This document shows, piece by piece, positions 13,560 through 24,340 of a stretch of DNA of 35,280 nucleotides. Made by a program: the position numbers and the translations under genes. The notes under the pieces were generated by a model that ran no database searches, was not told where the DNA came from, and saw only the letters and a list, made by a program, of their open reading frames with translations. The DNA comes from Deinococcus planocerae (GTDB lineage Bacteria > Deinococcota > Deinococci > Deinococcales > Deinococcaceae): assembly GCF_002869765.1 (NCBI RefSeq), contig NZ_PNOR01000039.1, positions 1 through 35,280 of the forward strand. Reading direction: 5' to 3'. The number at the start of each line of letters is the position of its first letter. Positions within the stretch are counted from its first letter, which is position 1.

Positions 13560-14392
13560 CCGACGGGGAGCGGGCCCGCGCCCTGCTCGGCGGCCCGGTC
13601 ACGTTCCTGGGCTCCGGCGCGAGTTGCGTGGCGTACTCGGACGGGAAGCGGGTGGTGCGGCTCGCCCGCACGGGTCAGGCCGCCCGGTTCGAGGTGGACG
13701 CCGCGATCCGCCGTGCGCTGATGCAGGAAGGAGTTCCCACCCCCGAACCGCTCTCCACGGGGACACTGCCGGACGGACGACCCTTCGGCGTGGACACGCT
13801 CGCCCGGGGAGACGACTCCGGGCCGAGCGATGAGGGCTGGCGCGACCTGGGCCGGGCCCTCGCCGCCCTGCACGCCCTCCCACACGGCGGCTTTGGTCTG
13901 CTGCACGACCGCTCCGGCGCTTTTGTCGGGGTCGCCCCGACCCCTGCCGAGGGGTTGTGCTCGCGCCTTCAAGATGCGTGGCCCTTCGGCAGGGCCGAGC
14001 TGGAAGATCATCCGCTCGTGGGGACGGCTCCCGCTCTTGCCCCTCTCCTCGCACCCCGGCGAGACGACCTGGAAAACGTCGTCCACGGCCCGACCGCCCT
14101 GTGCCACACCGATCTGCACGGGGGGCAGGTACGCTGGCGGGAGGGGCGGCTCACGGCCCTGCTCGACTTCGGGGACGCCAGCATCGGGCCGCCCGCGTGG
14201 GACGTGGCGAGCCTCGCTTTCTTCCACGGCTGGGACAGTGCGCGGACGACGGGGCTGCCCTGCGGACGGGAGGCGGCCCTCTTCGGCCTGCTCCTCGCGC
14301 TGCACCACGCCCGCCGCTCGGTCACGCTCGGGCGCCCCGCGAGGATGAGGGCCGCCGTGACCTTCGCGCGGGGTTGTCTGCAACGGCTGTGA
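13556..14392 (+). CDS. APH/choline-kinase-like phosphotransferase
   Basis: The product (278 aa) has the protein-kinase-like fold of aminoglycoside/choline phosphotransferases. An N-lobe glycine loop ([21 protein letters not shown], about 18-38) is followed by a catalytic loop [12 protein letters not shown] (His184, Asp186) and a DFG-like [18 protein letters not shown] (Asp204). In the usual HxDxxxxN the final Asn, which helps bind metal, is here Gln191. The substrate is unknown; the genomic position gives no antibiotic context, so a small-metabolite kinase is as likely as resistance. ATGA overlap with coaE indicates translational coupling. It converges on pyrG with only 70 bp between. Confidence 0.8.
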
Positions 14393-14462
14393 TCCCGGGC
14401 CAGGAGGAGGGAGGCAGACCCCACACCCGGGCCCCCGCCTCCCCGTCCCGCGTCCCTCCCGA

Positions 14463-16124
<1,662 letters not shown>

Positions 16125-16133
16125 GCCTGAACA

Positions 16134-16190
<57 letters not shown>

Positions 16191-16300
16191 CTAGAGGATA
16201 GCACGCGGGAGAGGAGTGACGGGCAGTTGCGAGATGGACGGTTCTCTACCTGGGGGCACTTGCTTGATCTCCACACCACCGTAGAGTCCAAGCCGGAAGA

Positions 16301-17311
16301 TTATGCAAACTTGAGGAGGGGAGCGACGACACGGGTGAGATCAACGCTTTCCCCGCGTAACAGCCCCTCGAAAGTCGCCCTGAACTCTGCCTCGCTCGAC
16401 CGTCTGTCCATGAACCGAAAGGCGGAGGCGGCCAGGTACTCGGCATTTTGCTCGAAGGTCAGCCAGCGCCGCCCTTCCGCCTCCGCCACCATCCCCGTCG
16501 TGTTGCTGCCGCCGAAGATATCCAGTACCACGTCATTCGGGTCGGTTAGGAAGCGGATGAAGAACTCCGGCAACCTGGCCGGGAACCGCGCGGGGTGCCC
16601 CTTGATCCCCACCCGGCGGCAGGCGTCGAGGTAATGACCGCCCGCCTCACTGTTAGGAATTTGCAGCAGGTTGGGCGGAATGGCCCCGCCGTTGTCCTTC
16701 CCGAAAGAATCCCCGATGTTGTGGCCGCTCGGACGCTGGGCCGGGGTGTAGTACGCCTCCGGGTCCTTGATGAGCTTCTTCATCCTGTCGCTGTATTCTG
16801 CCAGCACGTTGCTGACGTTCGCCTTCGGCCACTCCGTCTTGCTGAACCACCAGACCGTGTTCACCGCGTCCTTGGCACGCAGTTTGCGTTTGTTAACCCA
16901 CTCGATCGGGCTGGGCAGCTTCGACGGGTTAAACCAGTAGAAATCCTCGGCCAAGTGGAAGCCCAACTCGTCGCAGAATTTCAGCAGCACCCGGAAGTTG
17001 TAGAGGCTGCGCGCAGGAACCCCGCGTCGGTACGCGCCCCCCAGATCGACGACGAAACTCCCGTCCGGCCTGAGTTTGCGCCGGACGAGAGCCGCGAACT
17101 GGGCCAGCCACTCGACGTACTCGGTTTCGTCCTTGTTGCCGTACTCCTTGGGCCGCAGCAGCGCGAAGGGCGGGCTGGTCATGACCAGATGGATGGATTC
17201 GTCTGGCAGGCGGTCGAGCAGGAACAGGGAATCCCCGAGGTAGGCCGCACCCTTCTCCGTTCGGTAGGCGGACTTCAGGTCGAGCAGGTGACTTTCGGAG
17301 ACGTGAAGCAC
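16301..17311 (-). CDS. PvuII-like N4-cytosine DNA methyltransferase
   Basis: The product (336 aa) should methylate cytosine N4 in CAGCTG. It closely resembles M.PvuII as I remember it. Shared blocks include YLGDSLFLLDRLPDESI, VMTSPPFALLRPKEYGN (catalytic TSPP, Ser46), PDGSFVVDLGGAYRRGVPA, LAEDFYWFNPSKLPSPIEWV, AVNTVWWFSKTEWPK, DNGGAIPPNLLQI and GHPARFPARLPEFFIR. The SAM-binding motif DIFGGSNTTGMVAE (264-277) comes after the catalytic motif, the beta-class order. The GTG start is supported by TACTAT exactly 6 nt upstream. It is divergent from the controller and endonuclease genes, as in PvuII. Codon use and base composition are more AT-rich than the flanks. Confidence 0.93.
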   Translation of the reverse strand: MLHVSESHLLDLKSAYRTEKGAAYLGDSLFLLDRLPDESIHLVMTSPPFALLRPKEYGNKDETEYVEWLAQFAALVRRKLRPDGSFVVDLGGAYRRGVPARSLYNFRVLLKFCDELGFHLAEDFYWFNPSKLPSPIEWVNKRKLRAKDAVNTVWWFSKTEWPKANVSNVLAEYSDRMKKLIKDPEAYYTPAQRPSGHNIGDSFGKDNGGAIPPNLLQIPNSEAGGHYLDACRRVGIKGHPARFPARLPEFFIRFLTDPNDVVLDIFGGSNTTGMVAEAEGRRWLTFEQNAEYLAASAFRFMDRRSSEAEFRATFEGLLRGESVDLTRVVAPLLKFA

Positions 17312-17317
17312 ACGTCG

Positions 17318-17323
17318 ATAGTA
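17318..17323 (-). promoter_or_regulatory. -10 box of the methyltransferase gene
   Basis: Minus-strand TACTAT lies exactly 6 nt before the GTG start at 17311. This would give constitutive leaderless expression of the protective methyltransferase independent of the controller. Confidence 0.5.
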
Positions 17324-17360
17324 CAGCCTCGGCTTGACCTTGTGCTACTTATCGTCTGTC

Positions 17361-17386
17361 TACTCAAAGTCTGTAGCCTCAGAGTC
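17361..17386 (+). promoter_or_regulatory. Double C-box operator upstream of the controller gene
   Basis: Two half-palindromic elements resemble the GACTNNNAGTC C-box of PvuII-type systems: TACTCAAAGTC (17361-17371) and GCCTCAGAGTC (17376-17386). The two AGTC cores are 11 nt apart, the same spacing as in the Esp1396I/PvuII operators as I recall them, with a central TGT resembling their conserved GTG. A possible -35 TTGACC lies at 17334-17339. The arrangement predicts autoregulation by the controller protein, with delayed activation of the endonuclease. Confidence 0.65.
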
Positions 17387-17397
17387 AGCAGCAACCG

Positions 17398-17652
17398 ATG
17401 GTGGTGAGAATGCAGCGTCTGGACACGCCTCTCACCGCGCGGGTCACCCTCGCGGCGAACATCAAGCGGTTACGACACGAGCAGGGCATCTCCCAGGAGG
17501 CTCTGGCCGACCTCGCCCACCTGCACCGCACCTACATCGGCTCTATCGAGCGTGAGGAACGGAACCTGTCTCTGGACAACGTGGAGCGGATCGCGCGGGC
17601 GCTGGGTGTTCACATCGCCGTGCTGCTGACGGAGCCCCGTGACGACTCCTGA
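17398..17652 (+). CDS. Controller (C) protein of the PvuII-like system
   Basis: The product (84 aa) is a small XRE-type helix-turn-helix protein. The HTH lies at about residues 31-53 ([21 protein letters not shown]), followed by the typical [20 protein letters not shown] dimerisation helix. Size, position and overlap with the endonuclease gene match C.PvuII. It should bind the C-boxes just upstream as a dimer, activating C-R expression at low level and repressing it at high level. ATG codons at 17398 and 17410 are both possible starts. The second would leave more room between the operator and translation. The 3' end overlaps the endonuclease start by 14 nt. Confidence 0.9.
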   Translation: MVVRMQRLDTPLTARVTLAANIKRLRHEQGISQEALADLAHLHRTYIGSIEREERNLSLDNVERIARALGVHIAVLLTEPRDDS

Positions 17653-18250
17653 AAGCCGCCGGAGCCACGCCGACCTCGCAGAACTCGAAGCCCTGATGCC
17701 CGCCATTCGCCAGTTTCAGGCGCTCGCAGAGCGGCACGGCATCGCGGACGTGTTTCAGGACAACGGCGGGAAGGTGTTGCAACTGCTCCTGGTGATGAAT
17801 ATCCGCGTGCTGCCGGGAAGAGAAGGCAACGATGCCGTCGATGAGTCGGGCATTGAGTACGAGATGAAGACCCTCAATATCAACAACAGGGGGAAGGGCT
17901 TCACGACTCATCATCACCTTAACCCCACGATCCTTGCCAAGTACCGTCGCGTTCCCTGGATTTTTGCCCTTTACAGCGCCATCGAACTCAAAGCCATCTA
18001 TCGCCTGGAAGCGGCCCGGCTGGAACCCTTTTTCAGCGAATGGGAGCGCAGATGGCACGCGGTCGGTGGGAAGGACCTCAACAACCCGAAAATCCCACTC
18101 GTCTACGTAATGGAACACGGCACGTTAGAGTACGGTGAGGCCCCTCGGTTGACCACCAGGAAGCGCAGGGCCGCACCCCCGCCCGCAGAACGACCCCTGC
18201 TCGAAGTTGTGGAAGAAGCCGTGCAAGAAGGGGAAAAGGATGACCGATAG
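17639..18250 (+). CDS. PvuII-like type II restriction endonuclease
   Basis: The product (203 aa) should cleave unmethylated CAGCTG. It matches R.PvuII (157 aa) as remembered: [66 protein letters not shown] and [15 protein letters not shown]. The catalytic residues Asp65, Glu75 and Lys77 correspond to D58, E68 and K70. Asp41 corresponds to D34, and the HHH at 91-93 to the DNA-reading histidines. A C-terminal tail of about 45 residues ([27 protein letters not shown]) has no counterpart in PvuII. The start is a GTG inside the controller gene, with GGAG upstream. The 3' end overlaps the next gene by 11 nt. Confidence 0.93.
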   Translation: MTTPESRRSHADLAELEALMPAIRQFQALAERHGIADVFQDNGGKVLQLLLVMNIRVLPGREGNDAVDESGIEYEMKTLNINNRGKGFTTHHHLNPTILAKYRRVPWIFALYSAIELKAIYRLEAARLEPFFSEWERRWHAVGGKDLNNPKIPLVYVMEHGTLEYGEAPRLTTRKRRAAPPPAERPLLEVVEEAVQEGEKDDR

Positions 18251-18983
18251 GCTGCACTACAAGCCGGACGCGTCCTTTCGCCGCTTCCTCGCCATGTCCG
18301 TCCGTGGTGAGCGGGCAGCCATAGAGCTGATGAAGGCATACGGCCATGCCTTCGCGTTCAGCGACTTCGGCGCAGGCAGCACAGAAGTTAGCAAGGATGC
18401 CCGTAAGAAACGCCAGCGGAAGGCGGACCTGATCTGCAAGAGCTGCGGGCAAAAGCTAGAAGTGAGGGCCAAGAGCAGGCCCCAAATCACCATGTCCGAT
18501 TCTGCCTCACGGCCTTTTGACCGGGAACTTTCGGCGGGCGATTGGGTGGGTTTCCTGGTGGTCCAGCGCAAGAGCGACCCCAACGGGGAGGAGTTTGACG
18601 AAACTAACCCAGACCATTACGAGCAGGTAGGGGCCATCCACGTAATTCGGGTGTCCGAACTGGCGGAAAAGCGTCAACAGCTCCCAGAACCGCGTCGCAA
18701 GAACGAGGCGCAAGGCTCCGAGGCTTATCTGGAGTGGCCGAGCCTGAGAGCCCCAATGACGGGCACTGTGAAAACCATCGAGAGGAATCCCGGCAGGATC
18801 GTGATCACGGACGGGACGAGGGACCGGGAAGTCAGGATCGAGCCCGGCTGGTACGCCTACGGAGGGCTTCGGGTGGGAAGCGTGGTGGTGCGGGGCCAAA
18901 CGATTCTCTGCGGATGGGCGAAACCGCTGACTGTCACGCAGCTTCAGTGCGGGCAACTTCGCGCACGCATAGCGGGCAATTGA
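18240..18983 (+). CDS. Third gene of the R-M operon: possible nuclease-like protein with barrel domain
   Basis: The product (247 aa) is not recognised. The N-terminal half has a helix with conserved-looking acidic residues ([21 protein letters not shown]), then [20 protein letters not shown] (62-80). This could be a PD-(D/E)XK-like core (Asp63, Glu74, Lys78) with a CxxC (Cys66, Cys69) in the hairpin between the strands; the ExK is imperfect. The C-terminal half ([19 protein letters not shown], then [18 protein letters not shown], 171-225) resembles a barrel-sandwich hybrid like biotinyl/lipoyl folds. It starts inside the endonuclease gene (11-nt overlap) after AAGGGGAAAAGG, so it is translationally coupled. 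No counterpart is known to me in the PvuII system. Confidence 0.75.
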   Translation: MTDRLHYKPDASFRRFLAMSVRGERAAIELMKAYGHAFAFSDFGAGSTEVSKDARKKRQRKADLICKSCGQKLEVRAKSRPQITMSDSASRPFDRELSAGDWVGFLVVQRKSDPNGEEFDETNPDHYEQVGAIHVIRVSELAEKRQQLPEPRRKNEAQGSEAYLEWPSLRAPMTGTVKTIERNPGRIVITDGTRDREVRIEPGWYAYGGLRVGSVVVRGQTILCGWAKPLTVTQLQCGQLRARIAGN

Positions 18984-19040
18984 GCCCGAAGCCTGGACGG
19001 CAGGTCCTCCAACGTGCGAAACGGGGCTATAAGCTTTCCC

Positions 19041-21152
<2,112 letters not shown>

Positions 21153-21159
21153 GGCAAAG

Positions 21160-21165
21160 AGGATA
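21160..21165 (-). promoter_or_regulatory. -10 box for recD2
   Basis: Minus-strand TATCCT lies 7 nt before the recD2 ATG at 21152, another leaderless arrangement. Confidence 0.45.
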
Positions 21166-21201
21166 GCGCCGGGGGCGCATTCTGTCTCAGGCGAAGCGGC
21201 G

Positions 21202-21762
21202 CTACAGCACGCCGTCCTGGCTGTCGTCGAGTGAGAGGTCGGCACCCGGGCAGGCCGGAGCAATCACATCCTCCCCACCATGTTCGACAACGTTCCAGAC
21301 TCCCTCCTGCCGCTGAGAGGCGTACACCCGCCGCTCGCCCGGTCCCACGATCAGGTAGGTTTGCAGGGAAGGGATGGCCGTGTAGGCGTGGTATTTGGCG
21401 TTGCGGTCATTGTGGGCCTTGCTTCTGGACAGCACCTCGACGAGGATGCACGGCGCGACCTTGACCTACACCCCATCTTCCCTCGGTGTGCAGGTGACGG
21501 TCGTGTCCGGGGAGAAGTAGGACTGGCCGTCGGCGGAGCGCATGCGCATGTCGGCGGTGTAGGCACGGCAACCCACCCTCCGGGCAAGTGGTCCGACGGC
21601 CAACAGGACATTCACGACGATGCTGTCGTGCGCGTCGCTCACCCCCGCTTGCCCGTGCAGCGGATACACGAACCCATTCACGTCCTCCCGCTTGACCGGG
21701 CTGTGCGGCTCGGTGCGGAGGTATTCTTCCACGCTCATGCGCCGGAAGGCGGGGTCGCTCAT
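21202..21762 (-). pseudogene. Uma2-family protein interrupted by one in-frame stop
   Basis: The continuous reading frame (187 codons counting the stops) encodes a Uma2/DUF820 protein, a group with a PD-(D/E)XK restriction-like fold and unknown role. It starts MSDPAFRRMSVEEYLRTEP. It continues through VKREDVNGFVYPLHGQAGVSDAHDSIVVNVLLAVGPLARRVGCRAYTADMRMRSADGQSYFSPDTTV and, after the stop, VKVAPCILVEVLSRSKAHNDRNAKYHAYTAIPSLQTYLIV. Only the TAG at 21466-21468 breaks it; frame is unchanged on both sides, so a single C-to-T change of CAG (Gln) explains it. The lost half holds the catalytic-looking LVEVLSRS strand. TACCAT lies 6 nt before the ATG. It is either a recent pseudogene or a sequencing error. 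Confidence 0.85.
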
Positions 21763-21768
21763 ATCTGC

Positions 21769-21774
21769 ATGGTA
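21769..21774 (-). promoter_or_regulatory. -10 box for the Uma2-type gene
   Basis: Minus-strand TACCAT lies exactly 6 nt before the ATG at 21762. It overlaps the 5' region of the divergent regulator gene. Confidence 0.4.
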
Positions 21775-21785
21775 TGTCGGTCCCG

Positions 21786-22451
21786 ATGCGTCATGCTGGA
21801 GAGGTGACCACGCTGCCACAGAGCACCTTCGTCGCGCGGACGCCGGAGCAGGCGCGGGTGCTGCTGGACCTCGCTTATGCGCCGACACTGAACGTGCTGA
21901 TGACACGGGAGGCAAGCGCGGGCGAGGTGGCGCGCGAGACAAAAAGCCCAGTGAAGCGGGCCCACCACCTACTGACCCGGCTGCTCGGCGCGGGGCTGAT
22001 CGAGGTGACGGGGGAACGGAAACGGGGTGGGCGACCCGTAAAGCTGTACCGCGCCGCGCGGTCCTATGAGGTGCCGTTCGCGCTTACCGATGCGGCCACC
22101 CTGGAGGAGTTGGTGGCCGCGCTGCACCGCCCCTTTCTGGAGGCCTATTTCCGGGCCCGGGCGAGGCCGCTGGACGGGGAACCGCAAGACAGCGTGTTCA
22201 TCGGCCTGAACGAGGATGAGGGTCTCGTCCTGAGCCTCAGGCGGGGTGCCCGCGAGGACCCGGGGCGTCTGGACTTCGGTTCGCTGAGCGCCATTCGGCT
22301 GCCGCACGACGCCATGCGGGAACTCCGGCGGCGCATGCAGGAATTGCAGGGCTGGGTCTCCCAGCAGGCCAGGGGGGCACAGGACGGCCCGCAGACCGCC
22401 GCCTGCCTCGTCGGGCTCCTCTTTACGCCGGGCGAGATCGAGGGGCTGTGA
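21786..22451 (+). CDS. Winged-helix (ArsR-like) transcriptional regulator
   Basis: The product (221 aa from this start) has an N-terminal winged helix-turn-helix (about 20-75). It includes ARVLLDLAYAPTLNVLMTREASAGEVARETKSPVKRAHHLLTRLLGAGLIEVTGERKRGGRPVKLYRA, with a clear recognition helix and a wing of the type GRPxKLYR. The C-terminal part (LHRPFLEAYFRARA...LLFTPGEIEGL) is an unassigned domain. Starts at 21774, 21786 or the GTG at 21804 are possible. The ATG at 21786 is chosen because it avoids the divergent Uma2 -10 box. It overlaps the 3' end of the convergent MFS gene by 29 bp and may regulate it. Confidence 0.78.
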   Translation: MRHAGEVTTLPQSTFVARTPEQARVLLDLAYAPTLNVLMTREASAGEVARETKSPVKRAHHLLTRLLGAGLIEVTGERKRGGRPVKLYRAARSYEVPFALTDAATLEELVAALHRPFLEAYFRARARPLDGEPQDSVFIGLNEDEGLVLSLRRGAREDPGRLDFGSLSAIRLPHDAMRELRRRMQELQGWVSQQARGAQDGPQTAACLVGLLFTPGEIEGL

Positions 22452-23652
22452 CCCCCTCACGCCGCAACGTCCCTACCCACGCCAGCGCCCCCAGCAAGGT
22501 GACGACCCCCGCCACCCCGAAGATCAGCGCGAGGGAAAGGCGGTCGGCGAACGGGGCGAGCGCGAGCAGCGTGATGGGCTGGCCGACCGTCGCCAGCATG
22601 TTCAGCAGGCTGCCTACCCGCCCGAAATACTCGGGCCGCACCTGTTTTTGAAACAGAACGCTGATGGAAACGTTGGTGGCGGCGACCGCAAGGCCCAGCA
22701 GGGGAGCGAGCAGGTACATCTGCGCGGCGGTCTGCGTGGAGGACAGCGCCAGCACGCTCAGCCCCATGCCCGTGAGCCCCAGGACGCTGAAACGGCGTGG
22801 CCGAGCCCGCTCGCCCAGCCAGGCCAGCCCGAAGCTCCCCACGGTCATCCCCGCCAAGACCACGGCCCAGAACACGCCGTAGCCCGCCGCCCCCGCCCCC
22901 AGCGCCTGCATCCTTTTCGGCAGTAGCATCTCCAGCGGGGCGAAGCTCGCGTTGACCAGCAGGGCGATCAGGGGGAGGCCGACGAGCAGGGGGCTGCCCC
23001 GCACGTACCGCACTCCCGCCATGAACGCCTGCCGGAAGCTCTCGCCGCGGGGACCCGGTGCCCGAGGAGGAAAGCGCACCAGCAGGAGGAGCAGGCCGAA
23101 CACCGCGAAGCTCAGCCCGTCGAGAACCAGGGCGGGAGCACTCCCCACGCGCGAGACGAGCAGGCCGCCGCCTACGAGCCCCACGAGGTTCATCGTCTGG
23201 GAGGTGCCCTGCATCAGCCCGCTCGCCCGCGCGATCTGGGAGGCGGGAACTAGCCGGGCTGTAACACCCATGCTCGCCGGGCCGTAAAAGGCGCCGACCA
23301 GACCGTTCAGGAAGGCAACCGTGTGGAGCACCTCCAGCGGCACCGGACCGCGCAGGGCCGCGAGGCCCACCCCAAATTGCAGGCCTGCCCGCAGCAGGTC
23401 CCCGGCGACGAGCGGCAGCCGCACGGGCAGACGGTCTACCAGCGTGCCGAAGAGGGGTGAGAGGAGCGCGGGCAGCAGCGCGAGCGCGAGGTTCACCCCC
23501 ATCGCCCCCGCGCTCCCCGTCTGCCCCAGCACCAGGAAGCTCGTAGCGATGCCTGCCAGGGCGCTGCCAAGAGCACTCTGGGCACTCCCAAGCCACCAGA
23601 TCAAAAAGTTGCGGTTCCAGAGGGTGCTCGGTTGGCCGGGCGGGGTGGTCAT
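22423..23652 (-). CDS. MFS transporter, putative drug or metabolite exporter
   Basis: The product (409 aa) is a Major Facilitator Superfamily membrane protein with about 12 hydrophobic segments. After NFLIWWLGSAQSALGSALAGIATSFLVLGQTGSAGAMG comes the first-half loop LFGTLVDRLPVRLPLVAGDLLRAG, matching the MFS motif A pattern (G-x-x-x-D-R). The AFYGPASMGVTARLVPASQIARASGLMQGTSQTMNLVG block is typical of the enterobactin-exporter/MacB-like multidrug subgroup. The ATG start at 23652 gives a normal N-terminus; longer in-frame forms up to 23742 add non-conserved sequence. Its 3' end overlaps the convergent regulator gene by 29 bp. The substrate is unknown. Confidence 0.88.
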   Translation of the reverse strand: MTTPPGQPSTLWNRNFLIWWLGSAQSALGSALAGIATSFLVLGQTGSAGAMGVNLALALLPALLSPLFGTLVDRLPVRLPLVAGDLLRAGLQFGVGLAALRGPVPLEVLHTVAFLNGLVGAFYGPASMGVTARLVPASQIARASGLMQGTSQTMNLVGLVGGGLLVSRVGSAPALVLDGLSFAVFGLLLLLVRFPPRAPGPRGESFRQAFMAGVRYVRGSPLLVGLPLIALLVNASFAPLEMLLPKRMQALGAGAAGYGVFWAVVLAGMTVGSFGLAWLGERARPRRFSVLGLTGMGLSVLALSSTQTAAQMYLLAPLLGLAVAATNVSISVLFQKQVRPEYFGRVGSLLNMLATVGQPITLLALAPFADRLSLALIFGVAGVVTLLGALAWVGTLRREGVTAPRSRPA

Positions 23653-23765
23653 GCCCCAGCTTCCACGCAGAGCTAGTCCCGCCGGGAGGGGGCGCCGTGG
23701 AGTAGCGGGTCGGGGGAAGACACTCTCTGAACCGAGGCTCAAGCCGCAGGACCCGGGGAGACGGA

Positions 23766-23771
23766 TAAGGT
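23766..23771 (+). promoter_or_regulatory. -10 box for the RES-domain gene
   Basis: TAAGGT, then CTCCCC, then ATG at 23778, in the 6-nt leaderless arrangement. Confidence 0.4.
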
Positions 23772-23777
23772 CTCCCC

Positions 23778-24332
23778 ATGCTCAAGAACGGCGCACTCTC
23801 GCAAGCCTTACAAACCATCGCTCCCACCACCTGGGAGGGCACCGCCTTCCGCTGCGTGAAAGGCGTGTCGGTGGAGGACGTGGCGGGTGCCCTGCGAAAC
23901 CTGACCAAAGACGGGCGTTACAGCCGGGAGGGAGCGTTCAGAGCCCTTTACCTGTCGCTGAGTCCGGAACTGGCGAAGAAAGAGTATCGCCAGTCACCGA
24001 GCGCGGACGAGGTGCGGGGCGTGACCTGCCTCGACTTCCCCTTGAGGGTTGAGCGCGTGCTGGACCTCAGGGGCGAAGCCGTGCAGGGGCGGCTGGGCAC
24101 CAACCTTCAGGAGCTGACCGGGGACTGGCAGGTTCTGACAGGCCGGGGCCAGGACGCGCCCACCCAGCGGCTCGGGCGGGCCGCCTTCGAGTCGGAGCAC
24201 TTCGACGCCATCCTCTCCCCCAGCAAGCTCGACCCCGAGGGGACGAACCTGCTCGTCTTCGTGGACCGGGTGGGGGCGCGGCTGGCGGCGACGGGGCTCC
24301 CGGCGGGTTTCCCGGAGCGGCTGGAGGTGTAG
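23778..24332 (+). CDS. RES-domain protein, possible NAD-degrading toxin
   Basis: The product (184 aa) matches the RES family, whose toxins degrade NAD or ADP-ribosylate targets. The first Arg (AFRCV, Arg25), DGRYSREG in place of the usual GGRWNxxG, LYLS (Tyr58) and the KKEY glutamate (Glu69) line up with the family's catalytic pocket. So does the late FDAILSPSKLDPEGTNLLVF, which corresponds to 'ydGi..pS......n.vlf'. RES toxins are normally paired with a small upstream antitoxin. Here the preceding 125 bp contain no gene and the neighbour is an unrelated exporter. It may therefore be a solitary, possibly attenuated or domesticated member. GGRW to DGRY is a mild divergence. Confidence 0.78.
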   Translation: MLKNGALSQALQTIAPTTWEGTAFRCVKGVSVEDVAGALRNLTKDGRYSREGAFRALYLSLSPELAKKEYRQSPSADEVRGVTCLDFPLRVERVLDLRGEAVQGRLGTNLQELTGDWQVLTGRGQDAPTQRLGRAAFESEHFDAILSPSKLDPEGTNLLVFVDRVGARLAATGLPAGFPERLEV

Positions 24333-24340
24333 CCCCGCCC

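Noticed and set aside
14409..14443. Inverted repeat GGGAGGC/GCCTCCC between the kinase-like gene and pyrG
   Set aside because: The 21-nt loop and absence of a T-run on either strand make it a poor terminator; GC-rich DNA gives such repeats by chance.
16227..16634. A plus-strand frame overlapping the 3' end of the methyltransferase gene
   Set aside because: Most of it lies antisense to conserved PvuII-like methyltransferase sequence and it has no translation signal.
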